From assembly GCA_028583405.1 (NCBI GenBank), contig CM053246.1, positions 8,755,867-8,819,866 on the forward strand: a stretch of 64,000 nucleotides of DNA. Direction: 5' to 3'. A model generated the notes under the pieces. It had not been told where the DNA came from. It saw only the letters and a program-made list of their open reading frames with translations, and searched no databases. Of the stretch, positions 1-12,144 are shown in pieces. Source of the stretch: Pogonophryne albipinna. Its lineage: Eukaryota; Chordata; Actinopteri; Perciformes; Artedidraconidae. Each line of letters opens with the position of its first letter. Within the stretch, counting starts at the first letter, position 1. The position numbers and the translations under genes were made by a program.

Positions 1-90
1 TATATCTAAAGGAGCATATTGGATAAAATATGGCAATATAAAAAATAAAAGGTTAAGAGCATAAAAGGTTTAAAAATAAATAAATACAAT

Positions 91-590
91 TTACGGACAG
101 TCAGTAAGATGTGGTGCGGAACAGGTGGGTCTTGAGGCTTTTCCTAAAAACTTAGAGTGATGCCAAGGTCCGTATGTTCTCTGGAAGCTGATTCCACAGA
201 CGTGGACCCAGGGAGGAGAAAGCACGGTTTCCCATGCCGACCAGTTTTGTCCGTGGAACAGCCAGGAGATTGGAGCTGTCTGACCTGAGTGTGTGCGTGA
301 GGTATGTGAATGTTTGCTGGTTAGCAGTTCCTGTAGGTAGGTGGGGCCAGTGTGGTTGATGGCGTTGAAGACCATTATGAGGACTTTATAGTTGATCCGG
401 TGTGTTACAGGGAGCCAGTGGAGTGAGTGAAGGATGGGGGTGATGTGCTCTGATTTGCGTGTTTTTGTGAGTATCCGGGCGGCACAGTTTTGTACATATT
501 GTAGTCTCTGAGTAGTTTTTGCTGGAATGCCTGCAAGCAGAGAATTGCAGTAATCAATGCGGGAGGTGATGAAGGTATGGACCAGTTCAC
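91..590 (-). mobile_element. L2-like LINE 3' fragment
   Basis: This is a 5'-truncated non-LTR retrotransposon end. Read on the minus strand from about 590 downwards, one frame gives [20 protein letters not shown], then [15 protein letters not shown], then [20 protein letters not shown], and continues to about 91. This is the conserved region after the reverse transcriptase core in L2/CR1-type LINEs of fish. No catalytic motif remains, so it cannot move. The left end of the element is close to the window edge and no target site duplication could be set. Confidence 0.85.
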
Positions 591-654
591 ATTAGAATTG
601 AATATTCTTGTTTGTCGCATAAGTGGCGCAACTGATGCGGTATTGTGCTAAGGG

Positions 655-765
655 GAAATTATTAATATTTTGACCGGACATTTTGACCGGACAGATTTGG
701 ATTTGCCGGTCTTCAGCATATTTTACCGGTCAAAGTCCGGTTATTACCGGCTAACGGAAACTCTG
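655..765. mobile_element. possible hAT terminal fragment (ACCGG-rich)
   Basis: The stretch holds repeated GACCGGAC and ACCGGTCAAAGTCCGGT motifs and finishes with GCTAACGGAAACTCTG. Read in reverse it starts CAGAGTTTCCGTTAGCCGG, a start typical of some hAT termini in fish. No partner end or 8-bp duplication was found, so this is probably a truncated end. Confidence 0.35.
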
Positions 766-3700
766 ATACTAGGGCCGAGTCACCATTTTGTAATTTCATT
801 GTATCATTGTTTTATTAAACGCTGTTCACTTGTAAGTAGGCTTCCTGGACTCTTTTCGGCGAATCCTGGGCTCAGAGCTAAAGAAAAAATACACTACCCT
901 GGTGTAGTTTGTTTATAGAAAGTATAACGAACCTGTGTTTCCCAAGGATCTTATATTTTGCAATATTCTGAATCCAATGGAAGAATTCCTCTTGGTAGCC
1001 ATTGCGATTCTAATTACAGTTTGGCCTACACAAATACTTCATCCCTGCACCACTGTATTCTTTTAAATTACCTTAGCTAACCATCCCTTTAACAATAGAC
1101 ATGGCAAATCTGAAGCAATCACATACCAATCATTTCTGTAATGTAGTGTTGGGTCCGTGATGCACCTCTGATTCTAAGAAAAGGGCCAAGAAATGAACCA
1201 ACCAACCTCCCTATCTATACACCCCCCCCCCCCCCCCCGCCCCCTTTTCTCTTGTGGACCCTTGGATTCTTAGGGATGTGCATTGTTAATAATTCAGCCT
1301 TGAGGATGGATTTTGTTCTTCATTTGGAGCAGGAAATACCTTGCTCCACTGAACAATGCACTCACGCCCGGGCCCCTGATGTGTCTTCAGAGCCAGAAAT
1401 AGGAAAAGCTTCTTTTTTTTCCTGTAAAATGGCTGCTTTTGAAATGCATGGTGTCTTAAAAGACAGGGTAAAGAATGGACAGGGAAGACAGTAGCAGTGA
1501 TTTTCTGAGAACAAGGCACCGGAAGATCATGGGTATGTTTTCGAAATGTCCCTTTTTCCCCTAGTTTCTCTAATAGTTCATTTTTGCTCAATTTCCTCAG
1601 TGTTTCCACTTTTTCCTGTTTCGTGACACATTTTCATGCGGTGACATATTAGTATCCATCAGTTTTGAAGGGCGATCTGGGAGGCCTGTCGACTGCTACA
1701 TGTCATACATTATAGCGCAGAACTCATTTCCTGCCCGAGTTTAACAATGTCTGTGTCCTCTGAGAGGTGACACTATATGAGGGACACATCATGAGCTCAG
1801 ACGTGTTTCAGATGGTGTGTGAGTTCATATGTGTGTTAAAAACAAGACCAAATATGGAGAAAAGGGAGAGTGAAAAATGCATGTGTCCTCCAATGTGACA
1901 TTCAGTGTCCGGCTGGCTTCAAACTGTGTGATTCATGAAACACATGTTGGGCATTCTGTTTGATTATAAACAGCAGTACTTAATGAAATGCTCAGGCTCT
2001 TTCTAAAGCTACAATACTGCTGAAGTAAATGTGTCTTACTCTCACTCGCAGACGTATAAGAGGTCCCTTACAATTATTTTTTAAATACTGACCATTTATG
2101 TATTGGTTTATTGTGTTATGTCACGGTTTAGGGGAACCTAGACATAACATAAATGTGCAATTGGCCACATTTCCCACTCCTGGAAAGGTCAGTTACACCA
2201 TTTAAAAATCAAATTAGGAGTTTAATATGATCAGGGGGGTATACAAATAATAAAACGAGTACAACAGAGCCAGTTTCTTTGCTTAAGCTGGCTTGATATA
2301 CCCATCTCTGACAAACAATAACGAATTTGCCACACAGGCATACAGATCAATTCTTCTTACTAACATTCACATAACACAAAACCGTCTAGTGTCATAAAGA
2401 TAGCGGTTGTTAACAAATGACTAAATAAACTACAAAACGTCATCATGCCAACACAAGTCAGCCTTTAGCTTAGCGATGGTGATGCGCAGCCATGCAACAC
2501 GCTTCAAAAAACATACATGTTGTCTTAATATGTGGAGATTATCATGCTGAACAAAACATTCGGCATAAAGCTTATTTTCTGCAATATACCGAAATCCAAT
2601 AGGGAAATCCGATAGCTTTTAATGAGGGAGCCCTTGCCCTTGATGCTCTATAAGTCATAACTGCACCACTTTATTTTGCTGATGTCATTAAGGTGGTCAA
2701 AAAACAGGCCCAATCACCACGGTGCACCACACACACATGCACACTCTCTAAGAGAAGGATAGAGATCGGACACATAAATAAAAAATCATAATGATCCAGG
2801 GTCAACACGTTTTTTTGATGCTTCTATGGTTGGCTATATGAGCCCTCAATTTGTATTTCTTGCTAACAATCAATTACTGGGTTTATCTGTCAAACTCAAA
2901 TTCTAAGTTTATTATACAATCAAATCACATCTTAACCTCTAATTACACACCATTATAAACAACATAAGGATCATATATATATGAGGTATACTTCAAGATT
3001 ACTAGAGGATACTGTCATCCCAGTACAGCTTAAGGTTTGTTTAAAAAAGTATAACAACCTTCATGTTTTGCTTGCAAAGGCTTCTAGTGGTCATATGGAA
3101 TTTTCGTGGAAGAAATGTCGAGGACGGAGGGGTCAGCCAAGTGTGTGACTGCTGTTCATATCTCTTTACTATGCATCCAGTCAGAATTTCCTCTGGACTT
3201 TTCCTGCAAGCTGTTTAGGTTCTTGTGTCTTTACATCCATATTTGAAACAGATCGGGAAACCCTAAAAGGCATACTAGGACTTGTTGTTTGTAAATATAT
3301 TGATATGGAATTATTTGAGTAATTTGCTGTCTTTATTTTCTCCCATTTTATTATTTTCCCTGATGATGGCATTTGGACAAAAATTGTTATTTGTATGATA
3401 ATGCAGGTCCTTTCTCTGCCCCAGGGGCCTTTGTTAAGGTATTGCTCTGGTATAGATTCTGAATATATTCAATAATAATAACAGTAGAGGTAATGCCGAT
3501 GGCCCTGAAGGACTTCTAGGGATTCCATCGTATCCGTCCAAAGGCTTTATGTAGTCGGCCTAAATAGAGATATTACTTGATCTGTCTTCTGCTAAGATGA
3601 GTGTTGTCTTCTTTAAGTGAGAGAAGTAGCTAAGGTGAATAATGATAATGAATCTCAGAATTGGTAGACAAAGACTGTAATGGAAAACCTCTGGAGCAAT

Positions 3701-3902
3701 GGACTCGAAATACAAAGAGACATGGAAGAGCTGTAACTTGATGGCAAACAGCTGAAAGTTTATTATGAAGTTACGGCCGAGAATTGACAAGACATGTGCT
3801 GCAGCCACGAGGTGACACAGCAGTTGCTCAAATCGATTCTGAATAATCTTTCCCCTAGTCAGAGATTCTAAATAGTTAAGAAAGAAGAAATCAACATTCT
3901 TC
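766..3902. other. no gene recognised (3.1 kb)
   Basis: No exon, RNA gene or recognised transposon was seen. The only structure is a near-pure C run at 1222-1244 and a small hairpin at 2115-2148 (GTTATGTC/GACATAAC). Short reading frames here show no family motif and are treated as chance. Confidence 0.5.
1222..1244. repeat. poly-C tract
   Basis: A run of C residues broken by a single G. It is a simple repeat and length-unstable in sequencing. Confidence 0.9.
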
Positions 3903-3904
3903 AT

Positions 3905-3935
3905 ATTAATAATAATAATAATAATAATAATAAAT
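3905..3935. repeat. (AAT)n microsatellite, LINE tail
   Basis: Ten or so AAT units directly follow the L2-like 3' end and are probably its tail. Confidence 0.9.
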
Positions 3936-4475
3936 GATATTTATATAGCGCCATTCAAGGGACCCAAGGTCGCTGTACATGGTGGACAAACAAACAAACA
4001 AACAGACAATCAACGGGCAAACCAAAGAAAATAAATAAAGGAAGCCGGGGGACCAAGAAAGGGCTAGGGCCCGAAGGCCAGGGTGAACAGGTGTGTTTTT
4101 AGTGAAGATTTGAAGATGTCCAGGGAGGCAGCATTACGGATCTCGGCAGGAAGTGCATTCCAGAGGGTGGGGGCCGCAACACTGAATGCCCTGTCACCAA
4201 CAGTTCGGAGGCGAGAGCGGGGGATGGATAGCAGGCCCGTGTCTGTGGACCGCAGACTCCGAGAAGGGGTGTAAGGATGGAGGAGGTCCGATAAGTACTG
4301 GGGGGCTAGGTTATGGAGGGACTTGTACGTGAGGATGAGTGTTTTGTATTGAATCCGGGATTTGACCGGCAGCCAGTGTAGGTGGATGAGGGTGGGGGTG
4401 ATATGGTGCCATGGCTTGGTGTGGGTGGATATGGTGCCATGGCTTGGTGTGGGTGAGAAGCCTGGCGGCAGAGAG
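3910..4475 (-). mobile_element. L2-like LINE 3' end with (ATT)n tail
   Basis: On the minus strand the fragment encodes HITPTLIHLHWLPV, YLSDLLHPYTPSRSLRS and WNALPAEIRNA..LKTHLF, the C-terminal part of L2-like fish LINEs. The 3' untranslated end reads GGCGCTATATAAAT and runs into an ATT microsatellite (about 3905-3935 on the plus strand), the usual L2 tail. ATATTAA flanks both sides (3903-3909 and 4476-4482), a plausible 7-bp target duplication, although the left copy merges with the AAT repeat. A 28-bp tandem duplication (about 4400-4455) shifts the frame upstream of the HWLPV motif. The copy is inactive. Confidence 0.88.
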
Positions 4476-4879
4476 ATATTAAGACTAAACAAACAGGGCA
4501 ACATAACTTTTAGGTTGTCTGCCAGAGAGATGTGCTCATCTTATATGCAGGACTTCCAGCTGTCCCTGGACATAAACTATCTTGTGTAAGCTTGTGCATG
4601 AACTGGCAATAGAAAGAGACAGAGCTGCCTCTATGTGAGAGAGATAACAGCAAATCTCCAAGGCTACATGTCTGAGCCATGAGAAACCAGAAACAGAGAG
4701 TAAAGAATGATGATCTAGGTCAAAGGCCAACACCTACAGTAAGCAGCAATATTCCTCAAAACAGACCAGGGAATGAGACTCACCGGGTTCAAGCTAATGT
4801 TATTTGTCAATTCTCAGGCAGAAACTTCCAATACACCTTCAGTGTTTGACATCAGTACCAGGTTATTGCGCCATGAGTT

Positions 4880-5540
4880 TCCATCAAATACAACTATTTA
4901 AGTCATGGGCTTCGCAGCCATTATATGAGGGTGGGACAAGTCCCCCCCACTTTTTCAAATGATTAGTTTAGACCCCCCCCACTTTTACCATGTGGAAAGT
5001 CCGTGCATCGGTCTATCCACTTGCCGCACTTTGTGGAGCGCTGTGTCAGTGCTTCACTATCAAATCCATTCCACTTGCTTATTGAGAGAATGCCCAAATC
5101 AATGAAACTCCGTACCATGTTTTCACTGCTACTTTGTACCAAGGCAGATTCTCACATAGCGCGCATGTTCAAGGAGTGTTGTCATAGTTGGACAGCTCAG
5201 ATCTGTTGTATGAAGCGATGCCGGTAGCGGAGGTAAGGCACACACACCAAATGTTCAGGAAATGGTTAATACAGCGAAAATCAAAGCTAACAATCTCTTG
5301 GTTTGATATGTTTTCTCCCCCAGACAACATGGACATAAGAAAAAAAAATTCAAAGAAGAGGAAAGTAAGTCATCAGCTGGTAGCAGTTAATCAGTTAACA
5401 GTGATGGCGGCGGCGGCGTCTCACTTCTGGAGAGGAGTTTCGTCTTTATGTCATGATAGAGAGATACAAATACTGAATAGTTTAGATGAGAAAAGGCATC
5501 GAAATGTCAGGTTACTAGTATTTATCATGTAAACAGGGAA
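4880..5540 (+). mobile_element. possible degenerate hAT transposase 5' region
   Basis: A GTGGGACAAGTCCCCCC stretch at about 4932 is followed by a frame at 5188-5532 with MDIRKKNSKKRK near residue 49. This resembles the basic MDIR start seen in some fish hAT transposases. No zinc finger, DDE residue or dimerisation domain is visible and no terminal repeats were found, so the call is weak. Confidence 0.25.
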
Positions 5541-6583
5541 CATGAATAACCGATCTCTCTTTGCTCATGTAAACACCATGATGTCCACGTAGATACGCAG
5601 TCAGTGTTTTACTGGAGCCTCAGTTCGATAAGAGATTATTTTCTGAGTTCTTTGACTTAGGTACTCTCTCTTAAAATGGTAATGTGCATTATGTTTTAAT
5701 TATACTTCTTATCATTCAGAAGCTTTTTGTGTGTGTTTATGTTTTACTGAGTGCTTATAGGCAATTTCCATCCCAGTATTCAGTTAACTGTTTATTTTCT
5801 GTGCACATTACATATAGCTAATATTCTACCTACTGCTTGGGACTTTGAGTCTTCAAAATGTCCAATGTCACAGACTGGGACTTACTTTAGAGTCAGTTGT
5901 ATTTACATTCAGTATGACTTGTTATGATTCAATGTGAAAGAGTATACTGCTCAATAAATAATGATCACTTCACCACCTCTCTTGACATCTTGGCGCTTGG
6001 GAGTGAGTCAGAGGCAGAACACAGGGACAGTGGAGAGAGGTCCATTGCTGAGGTGAGTGATGAAAGGGAAATGACAGTTTAGAGTAAATTGTGATGTGGA
6101 CTCTCATCCCAGAATGTTAAGGAAATCAGTGGGGATATTGAACAGGAAACATTTCAGTCAAGGGGCATCATATGACCAATATAGACAGAAGAGCAACATT
6201 TATTTGAACATTAAAGTCAATGATACCATTCCTAGGTGAACTTAACATCTGTATGGAGTCAGATCAGTCTCAATATTAATAAATGCTCACAGAAGGATTC
6301 ACACATGTATTTTGCGATTTATATATAAATGACTCTCCACAACAATATCTCTCAATGCACAATATTGTTATTGTTGTATATAAATGTACAAAAAATGGGC
6401 ATTTAAACTGCTTTTTATTAATTCAAAGACGGCTCTGAATTAATAATCAAATATGTTTCCTTTCTTTACTACTGGATGAAATTACAAAATGTACCCATCA
6501 TTTTCCTCATGCTAGTATAGCCACATAAAAGAATCAAACCACCATCTACTATTTTTTTTTTCGTGGGGGGGGGGGGTTAATAC
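5541..6583. other. no gene recognised
   Basis: AT-rich sequence without recognised coding or repeat content, except a G run at about 6565-6576 just before the next transposon. Confidence 0.5.
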
Positions 6584-6586
6584 TTA

Positions 6587-6915
6587 CGGCCCGTCCACAC
6601 AGCGGCGTGCGTTGACGCTTGCCGGCGGGCGTGTCTGACACTCGACCAACAACCAATCACATGAATCTCCCGCCCCTGACACACAAGCACGCGGTTTGAT
6701 TGGCAAGAGCTTGTACTGGCATATGATTCGATTGGCTGACGCCTCCGTCGAGGCGTCAAAAGTTGAACATTGCTCAACTTTTGAAGCGAGCAACGCCAGC
6801 AACGCTCCACGTCGCTTCCCAAAATGCAGTTCGGCTAAAAGTGACGTCACCCCATTCAAAGTGAATGGGCAGAAGCGTTGGAAGCTTCAACGCACGCCGC
6901 TGTGTGGACGGGCCG
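6587..6915. mobile_element. MITE with 29-bp perfect TIR, TTA target duplication
   Basis: The 329-bp element starts CGGCCCGTCCACACAGCGGC and ends with its reverse complement. The first 29 bases match exactly between ends. TTA flanks both sides (6584-6586 and 6916-6918). A 3-bp TWA duplication and a CCGTCCACAC-type terminus fit non-autonomous PIF/Harbinger-like elements of fish. It encodes no transposase. The small overlapping frames come from the repeat arms. Confidence 0.85.
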
Positions 6916-6918
6916 TTA

Positions 6919-7680
6919 AAGTCTGATGTTCCGAAACTTCCTCAACCTAGCGTCCTCAAGATAGCAAAGAAGTCATGATTTTATAGGAACGATCTTTGTG
7001 TCTGTCTTTATTTTTAGGATTCATTTGCAAAGTATTCCATTAGGGTTTATCTAGGGATTATCTACAATTCCTAGACAACTTGACAAAATCAACTCTGCAC
7101 ATATAAAAATCATTTTATATGATCCAAACTCAAAGCAGCTACTAAATGGAACTTGTTGTAAGATTGCTGACTGATTTATGACATATATTATGCTATTTTT
7201 TATTTATGTTGGATTTAGAATAAGACAGAATGTTTGGCCTTCCATATTTCTTTTCCATTCACAACAAAACCAACAACGTTTGCATAGTTCCGATATTATC
7301 CATGTTTAAATACTTGTTGATACTGCCAGGGGAAACGTTTGCAGAGAAGCCAAACAAAACGGTCTGTTCTAGCGGACGTGGTTTATGACCAGTGAGACCA
7401 GGAGAGAAAACACGGCTCATGTTGTCTCTCCTGGTCTCTGATGATTCACTATATCAGAGATAAAATATTCATTCTGTCAGAAGAAGAATAAACAGTTGCA
7501 GCATTTTCAAGCCGTGTGCACCCTCTGGCTATTACAGACAGCCTCTAACAACCAGCACATAACTTACATTAGATGAATACAGTTATCAATTATGAATGAC
7601 ATGTGTTGTTGCATATTAGGGTGCATTGAATTCCAGCTATGAGGAGTGAGTGATTCAACACATTTCTTACAGTGCCCATC
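6919..7680. other. no gene recognised; contains a hairpin
   Basis: No coding or transposon signature was seen. A perfect 14-bp stem with an inner partial stem lies at 7394-7438 (listed separately). Confidence 0.5.
7394..7438. other. short perfect hairpin
   Basis: GAGACCAGGAGAGA at 7394-7407 is exactly complementary to TCTCTCCTGGTCTC at 7425-7438. Further partial pairing (AAACA with TGTTG) leaves a loop of about 7 nt. It could be a small foldback or RNA hairpin; function is unknown. Confidence 0.6.
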
Positions 7681-7692
7681 ACTGTGAGGAAT

Positions 7693-8402
7693 CCGTGCAA
7701 CTGCCATGGCCCTGTGTTTCTCTACAGCAGAGTATGCCTGCTCAAGCTGGAGCCGATCACATCACACCAAGCTGGTCGACACAGCCTTGAATGACACCTG
7801 CCGCATCATCACGGGATGCGTTAAGACAACACCTGTCCCGTGCCTCTATGCGCTAGCCGGCATCTCTCCCCCGCACATCAGACAACTAGGTATCGCTCAA
7901 GATGAACGGAGAACACAGGAGACAGACATCAGACACCCCTTGCATGACCACGTAGCACCCCCACACAGGCTCCGATCCAGAGCCAGTTTTGTGCAGACAG
8001 TCCTGCCCCTCCAGACAACCAAACAAGCAGCAAGGACCAACATCTGGGAAGATGAATGGCAAAGAAATGACACACGAGCTCTTGAATGGCTGGACAGAGG
8101 AATCACACCAACGGAGAGCCTCGCTAGTGGCCACGACCTTGGCTGGACAACTTGGAAGTCACTTAATAGACTGCGTGTGGAACAGGGGAGGTGCAAAGCA
8201 CTGATGAAAGTGTGGAACTACACCACAGAAGACACGTGCAGCTGTGGATCAGTGCAGACAATGTCCCACCTACTGGAATGTACCGATGCCCCCCGGTGCA
8301 GTCCAGAAGACCTGGCAGAACCTACCCCATCAGCTGTGGCCTGTGCCCGATACTGGCAGAACGACATCTGAGATTGCTATGGACTCGAAGAAGAAGAAGA
8401 AG
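7693..8402 (+). mobile_element. I/Nimb-like LINE 3' end
   Basis: The open frame (methionine at 7706, 221 residues) encodes AEYACSSWSRSHHTKLVD, CLYALAGISPPHIRQ and a terminal CSCGSVQTMSHLLEC zinc-knuckle-like motif. These belong to the region downstream of the reverse transcriptase in I/Jockey/Nimb-type LINEs. The element ends in a GAAGAAGAAG tail. ACTGTGAGGAAT occurs exactly at 7681-7692 and 8403-8414, a 12-bp target duplication that sets both ends. The reverse transcriptase core is missing through 5' truncation. The intact frame suggests a fairly young insertion. Clade name is uncertain. Confidence 0.85.
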
Positions 8403-8414
8403 ACTGTGAGGAAT

Positions 8415-8950
8415 AAGAGGCTGATGAGTGAAGACAGAATCTACACGGGCATGGTGTGATGACCAATGAGCAGTGTGTCCGCCATTTTATAATGAGAGGA
8501 CAGCTATGTGCCGGTTCGTTCATTTACAGTATAGTGTGCTAATTTACCGCAGTGATATAACCTCACCAGGGAGCCTCAACTGTATGAAACTTTTTGGATG
8601 AACTGCCATCATCAGTGTCTCATAGGCACACATTTAGTTAGACATTTGTATTTACAATTTTTTTTTTACTTTGATTCATTTTTTTACCTTGGAAGGATTC
8701 AATAGTCAATACACAGTCAACACGTTGTTCAAAAAAATGTATATGTTGGCAAAGAGTATGAATAACGCAGGACAAAACAACATGTATTATTGATTGCTTT
8801 GTCATAAAGCAGCTTTATTTTGATTTTCTTTCGTGAATGAAAAGAAAACTCAATTATTATAATTATTACATTATTAATAATTATAAGAATATATATTATT
8901 ATTGGTATTATTAATGTTTATTATTAACTAACGTAATAATAAGTAAATCA
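8415..8950. other. no gene recognised; AT-rich
   Basis: AT-rich, with many ATT/TAA triplets between about 8850 and 8945. No coding or RNA feature was seen. Confidence 0.5.
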
Positions 8951-8957
8951 CCTAACA

Positions 8958-9869
8958 CTCCAATTAAAAAAAACTGAGGTAATGGTTTTTGGAGCCAAGG
9001 CAGAACGTTTAAAAGTTAGCGCTGAGCTTCAGTCTGCAATGTTCAAAACAACAGATAAAGCCAGAAATCTAGGTGTAGTCATGGACTCTGACCTGAGTTT
9101 CAACAGTCACATTAAAACAATTACTAAATCAGCCTACTATCACCTAAAGAACATATCTAGGATTAAAAGACTAATGTCACAGCAGGATTTGGAAAAACTT
9201 GTCCATGCTTTTATCTTCAGTAGACTCGACTACTGCAATGGTGTCTTCACAGGTCTCACTAGAAAATCTATTAGAAAGCTGCAGCTGATTCAGAACGCCC
9301 CGGCTCGAGTCCTCACTAACACTAAGAAAGTGGATCACATCACTCCTGTTCTGAAGTCTTTACACTGGCTTCCTGTGTGTCAAAGAATAGATTTCAAAAT
9401 ACTGCTGCTGGTTTATAAAGCACTGAATGGTTTAGGCCCAAAATACATTTCTGACCTACTGCTAAATTATGAACCATCCAGATCTCTCAGGTCTTCAGGG
9501 ACTGGTCAGCTTTCTGTCCCCAGAGTCAGAACTAAACATGGAGAAGCAGCGTTTAGTTATTATGCTCCAAATATCTGGAACAAACTCCCAGAAACCTGCA
9601 GGTCCGCTGCAACTCTGACTACTTTTAAATCCAGGCTAAAGACTTTTCTTTTTGTCGCTGCTTTTAATTGAACTATTCATATCTTAGACTGCACTGTAAC
9701 TTTTATCACTGTAACTTTTATCCATGTATTTTTTCTTTTAATGTTTATTTTATTAGCTTTTCTTTTTAATGACTGATTTTAAATGCCATTTTCTTAATGT
9801 CTTTCATTTTTTGTAAAGCACTTTGAAGTGCCTTGTGTTGAAAAGTGCTATATAAATAAACTTGCCTTG
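8958..9869 (+). mobile_element. L2-like LINE 3' fragment
   Basis: A 229-residue frame (8982-9671) starts inside the reverse transcriptase thumb region (KTEVMVFGA) and continues through ARNLGVVMDSDLSFNSHI, SRLDYCNGVFTGL, SLHWLPVCQRIDFK, SLRSSGTGQLSVPR and FKSRLKTFLF. The 3' untranslated region ends AAAGTGCTATATAAATAAAC then CTTGCC repeats. CCTAACA flanks at 8951-8957 and 9870-9876, a probable 7-bp duplication. The catalytic YADD lies upstream of the truncation. Related tails occur at 36081-36187 and in the SINE at 46786-46957. Confidence 0.9.
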
Positions 9870-9876
9870 CCTAACA

Positions 9877-12136
9877 TAACAAATACATTGAAAATAAAAG
9901 TGGATGAAAAAACTTGCATTTATATGTACTAAACACATATGTCTGTATAATAATAATAATTATATATATATAATTAATACAAAATCCTACCTAAAAAATA
10001 TTAAAATAATACATTAAAAATAATTATTATATAAAGGTTAACAGGAGAAAGAAATGAAAATACATTTAGCGGAGGTAGGGGTAAATGAAGCCAGTGGGTA
10101 AGTTCACCCAGCCCCTGAATCTATGGGAAGTTAGCATATTTGTTGTCATGTGACCATATATCCAGGAAGCACCCATAATTTCTATTTGGCTGTGATGGAG
10201 AGATCACGTGGTAAAATGGTAAATGTTTTTTTGACAATAAACCATGTTTTGGGTATCAAAGTAAAGTTTCAACATGTCAGGTATAATTACTGTTATGACG
10301 AAGCAAAATTAACAAGGTCTAAAAATATATATCATACATGTTGGTTATTTAGCAGGGTGTGTAAACCATGTCAATCATTTAGCTAAAGATTAGCATGAAG
10401 GGCTAAAGACAGTTTTTGTCCAAAAAAGTGACTGTGGGGTAAATTGAGTCAATGATTATAGCCATTTGTGATATATGCATTATTTTCATTTTGATTGACG
10501 GAAGACATCCCAAAGTAAAGGTTGTTGTTGTCATTTGACTTCTATCTCATTTTTCCTTGCTGACAACGAAAGTACAAATTGGCTCATCTTACCCCACTCT
10601 ACCCTATATATTTATAACACATTTAGAGCCGAGGGTCCCTCCTATAGGGTCCCTAAAAAGACGTTTGTGAATGTTCCAAACATATTTCGAGTAAACTTCT
10701 ATTATTTAGCTAATGTGCGCAGGACTTGTCATACTTTACCAAAAATAAATATGCAAGTAATACGCAGAATACACTTTTAAAATAAATGTTTCATAAGCAT
10801 CTTAAAAAGAAGGGTCATACTTTCTTTATTTTAACTGCTTTAATGTGTTGCTCCATCTTTACAACCCTCTATTTCTGACTTATTAATTCTCCTCAATCCT
10901 CTCCTCTGTCTCTCTCTGTCATCATCTCCACTCTGAGATGACAAGTCCCCCCTGCTCCTCTTCCACCATCAGTCTTCCTCTCTGACACCCATCTGTGTCA
11001 ATATATGAAATGCGGGAGGACTGACAGGCCGGCTACTGCAAATACCTATCACCTTTTATTCCCCTAGCGGCTAAAGCCTTTTAAAAGTGTCACAATGGTG
11101 GGTGCTGGTAGGCAGGCGGGGGTCTTATCTCCCCCAAACACCTGTACCTGCTCCATAGTGCCATTTAAGGCCTGATCGCTGCATAAATAGGTGACAATGC
11201 GGATTTATGTGTCCCTTTTAAGAAATGAGGCATGCTATGCGATTAGAGGGCCCTGGGGATTGTGAACGCCCTTCTCTCCAAACACCCCTTTCTTCCTGAC
11301 TCTCAGATACTTTTGCTCTTTCTTTTTCTTGCCTCTCATATTTGAAAATATGTTTTGCTGTTTTTTGGGGGGTTTTCTGAGATTTTGGACCTGTTAAAAT
11401 GTCTACAATATGGTATTAGGAGGCATCTGAGCAGCTAAGACTTACAAGGTGTTATTTGAAGAGGTGACTGACGGTGTGAAGTGTGTGTTTTTATTTTCAT
11501 TATGAACCCACAACCTGCTGTTGTCATTCGGATGTGTTGTAAGCTACTTACTGTACGACAATTCCTGATACTAGTATTACCTGATATATATATATTCATC
11601 TATTTTCCAAAAGAGTAATGCATTTGAACTGCATTCCCAACAGAGTCTACTAAGTATATATAGTAGGAGTAGTGTAATTCTTAAGCATTGTTATTATTAC
11701 TTTGGCACATTAAAATAATCACCATGGGCAGCAGAGATCAAGAAAAAAAAGTATTCTTTGAATTTTAGCAGCCCAAAGGCTATTGTGAATTTGTATCCTT
11801 ACCCTTATTATTCAAACACACAGCATTATTATGTAAAGGGATATTTGTGATGCCCTAAATCTATCACTACCATGCATCTGTAACTGAATAGAACAGTGTT
11901 GTTAATACTTTCAACAAACTAAAATCAGTTTACCTTTAAAAGAATTACAATATAGACTCGCATTTTCAAATATCTGCTCCCGATAGACAGACCCCCACTA
12001 GGCACCAAGAAACACATTGTGAAACAGTCGCAGTTTTAAACATGCGGTTTCACAAAAATACATGGTCATATTTAGACTTTGGACTTTTTTCAGCAGATTG
12101 ATATGACAAAGTTCAGAGCGTTCTCAGCATCAGTAT
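9877..12136. other. no gene recognised; contains a low-repeat block
   Basis: About 9950-10030 is AT-rich, with a TA run at 9960-9975. Around 11000-11290 the sequence is repeat-poor and of more even composition and is a candidate conserved noncoding block. No exon was recognised. Confidence 0.45.
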
Positions 12137-12144
12137 GCTATCCC

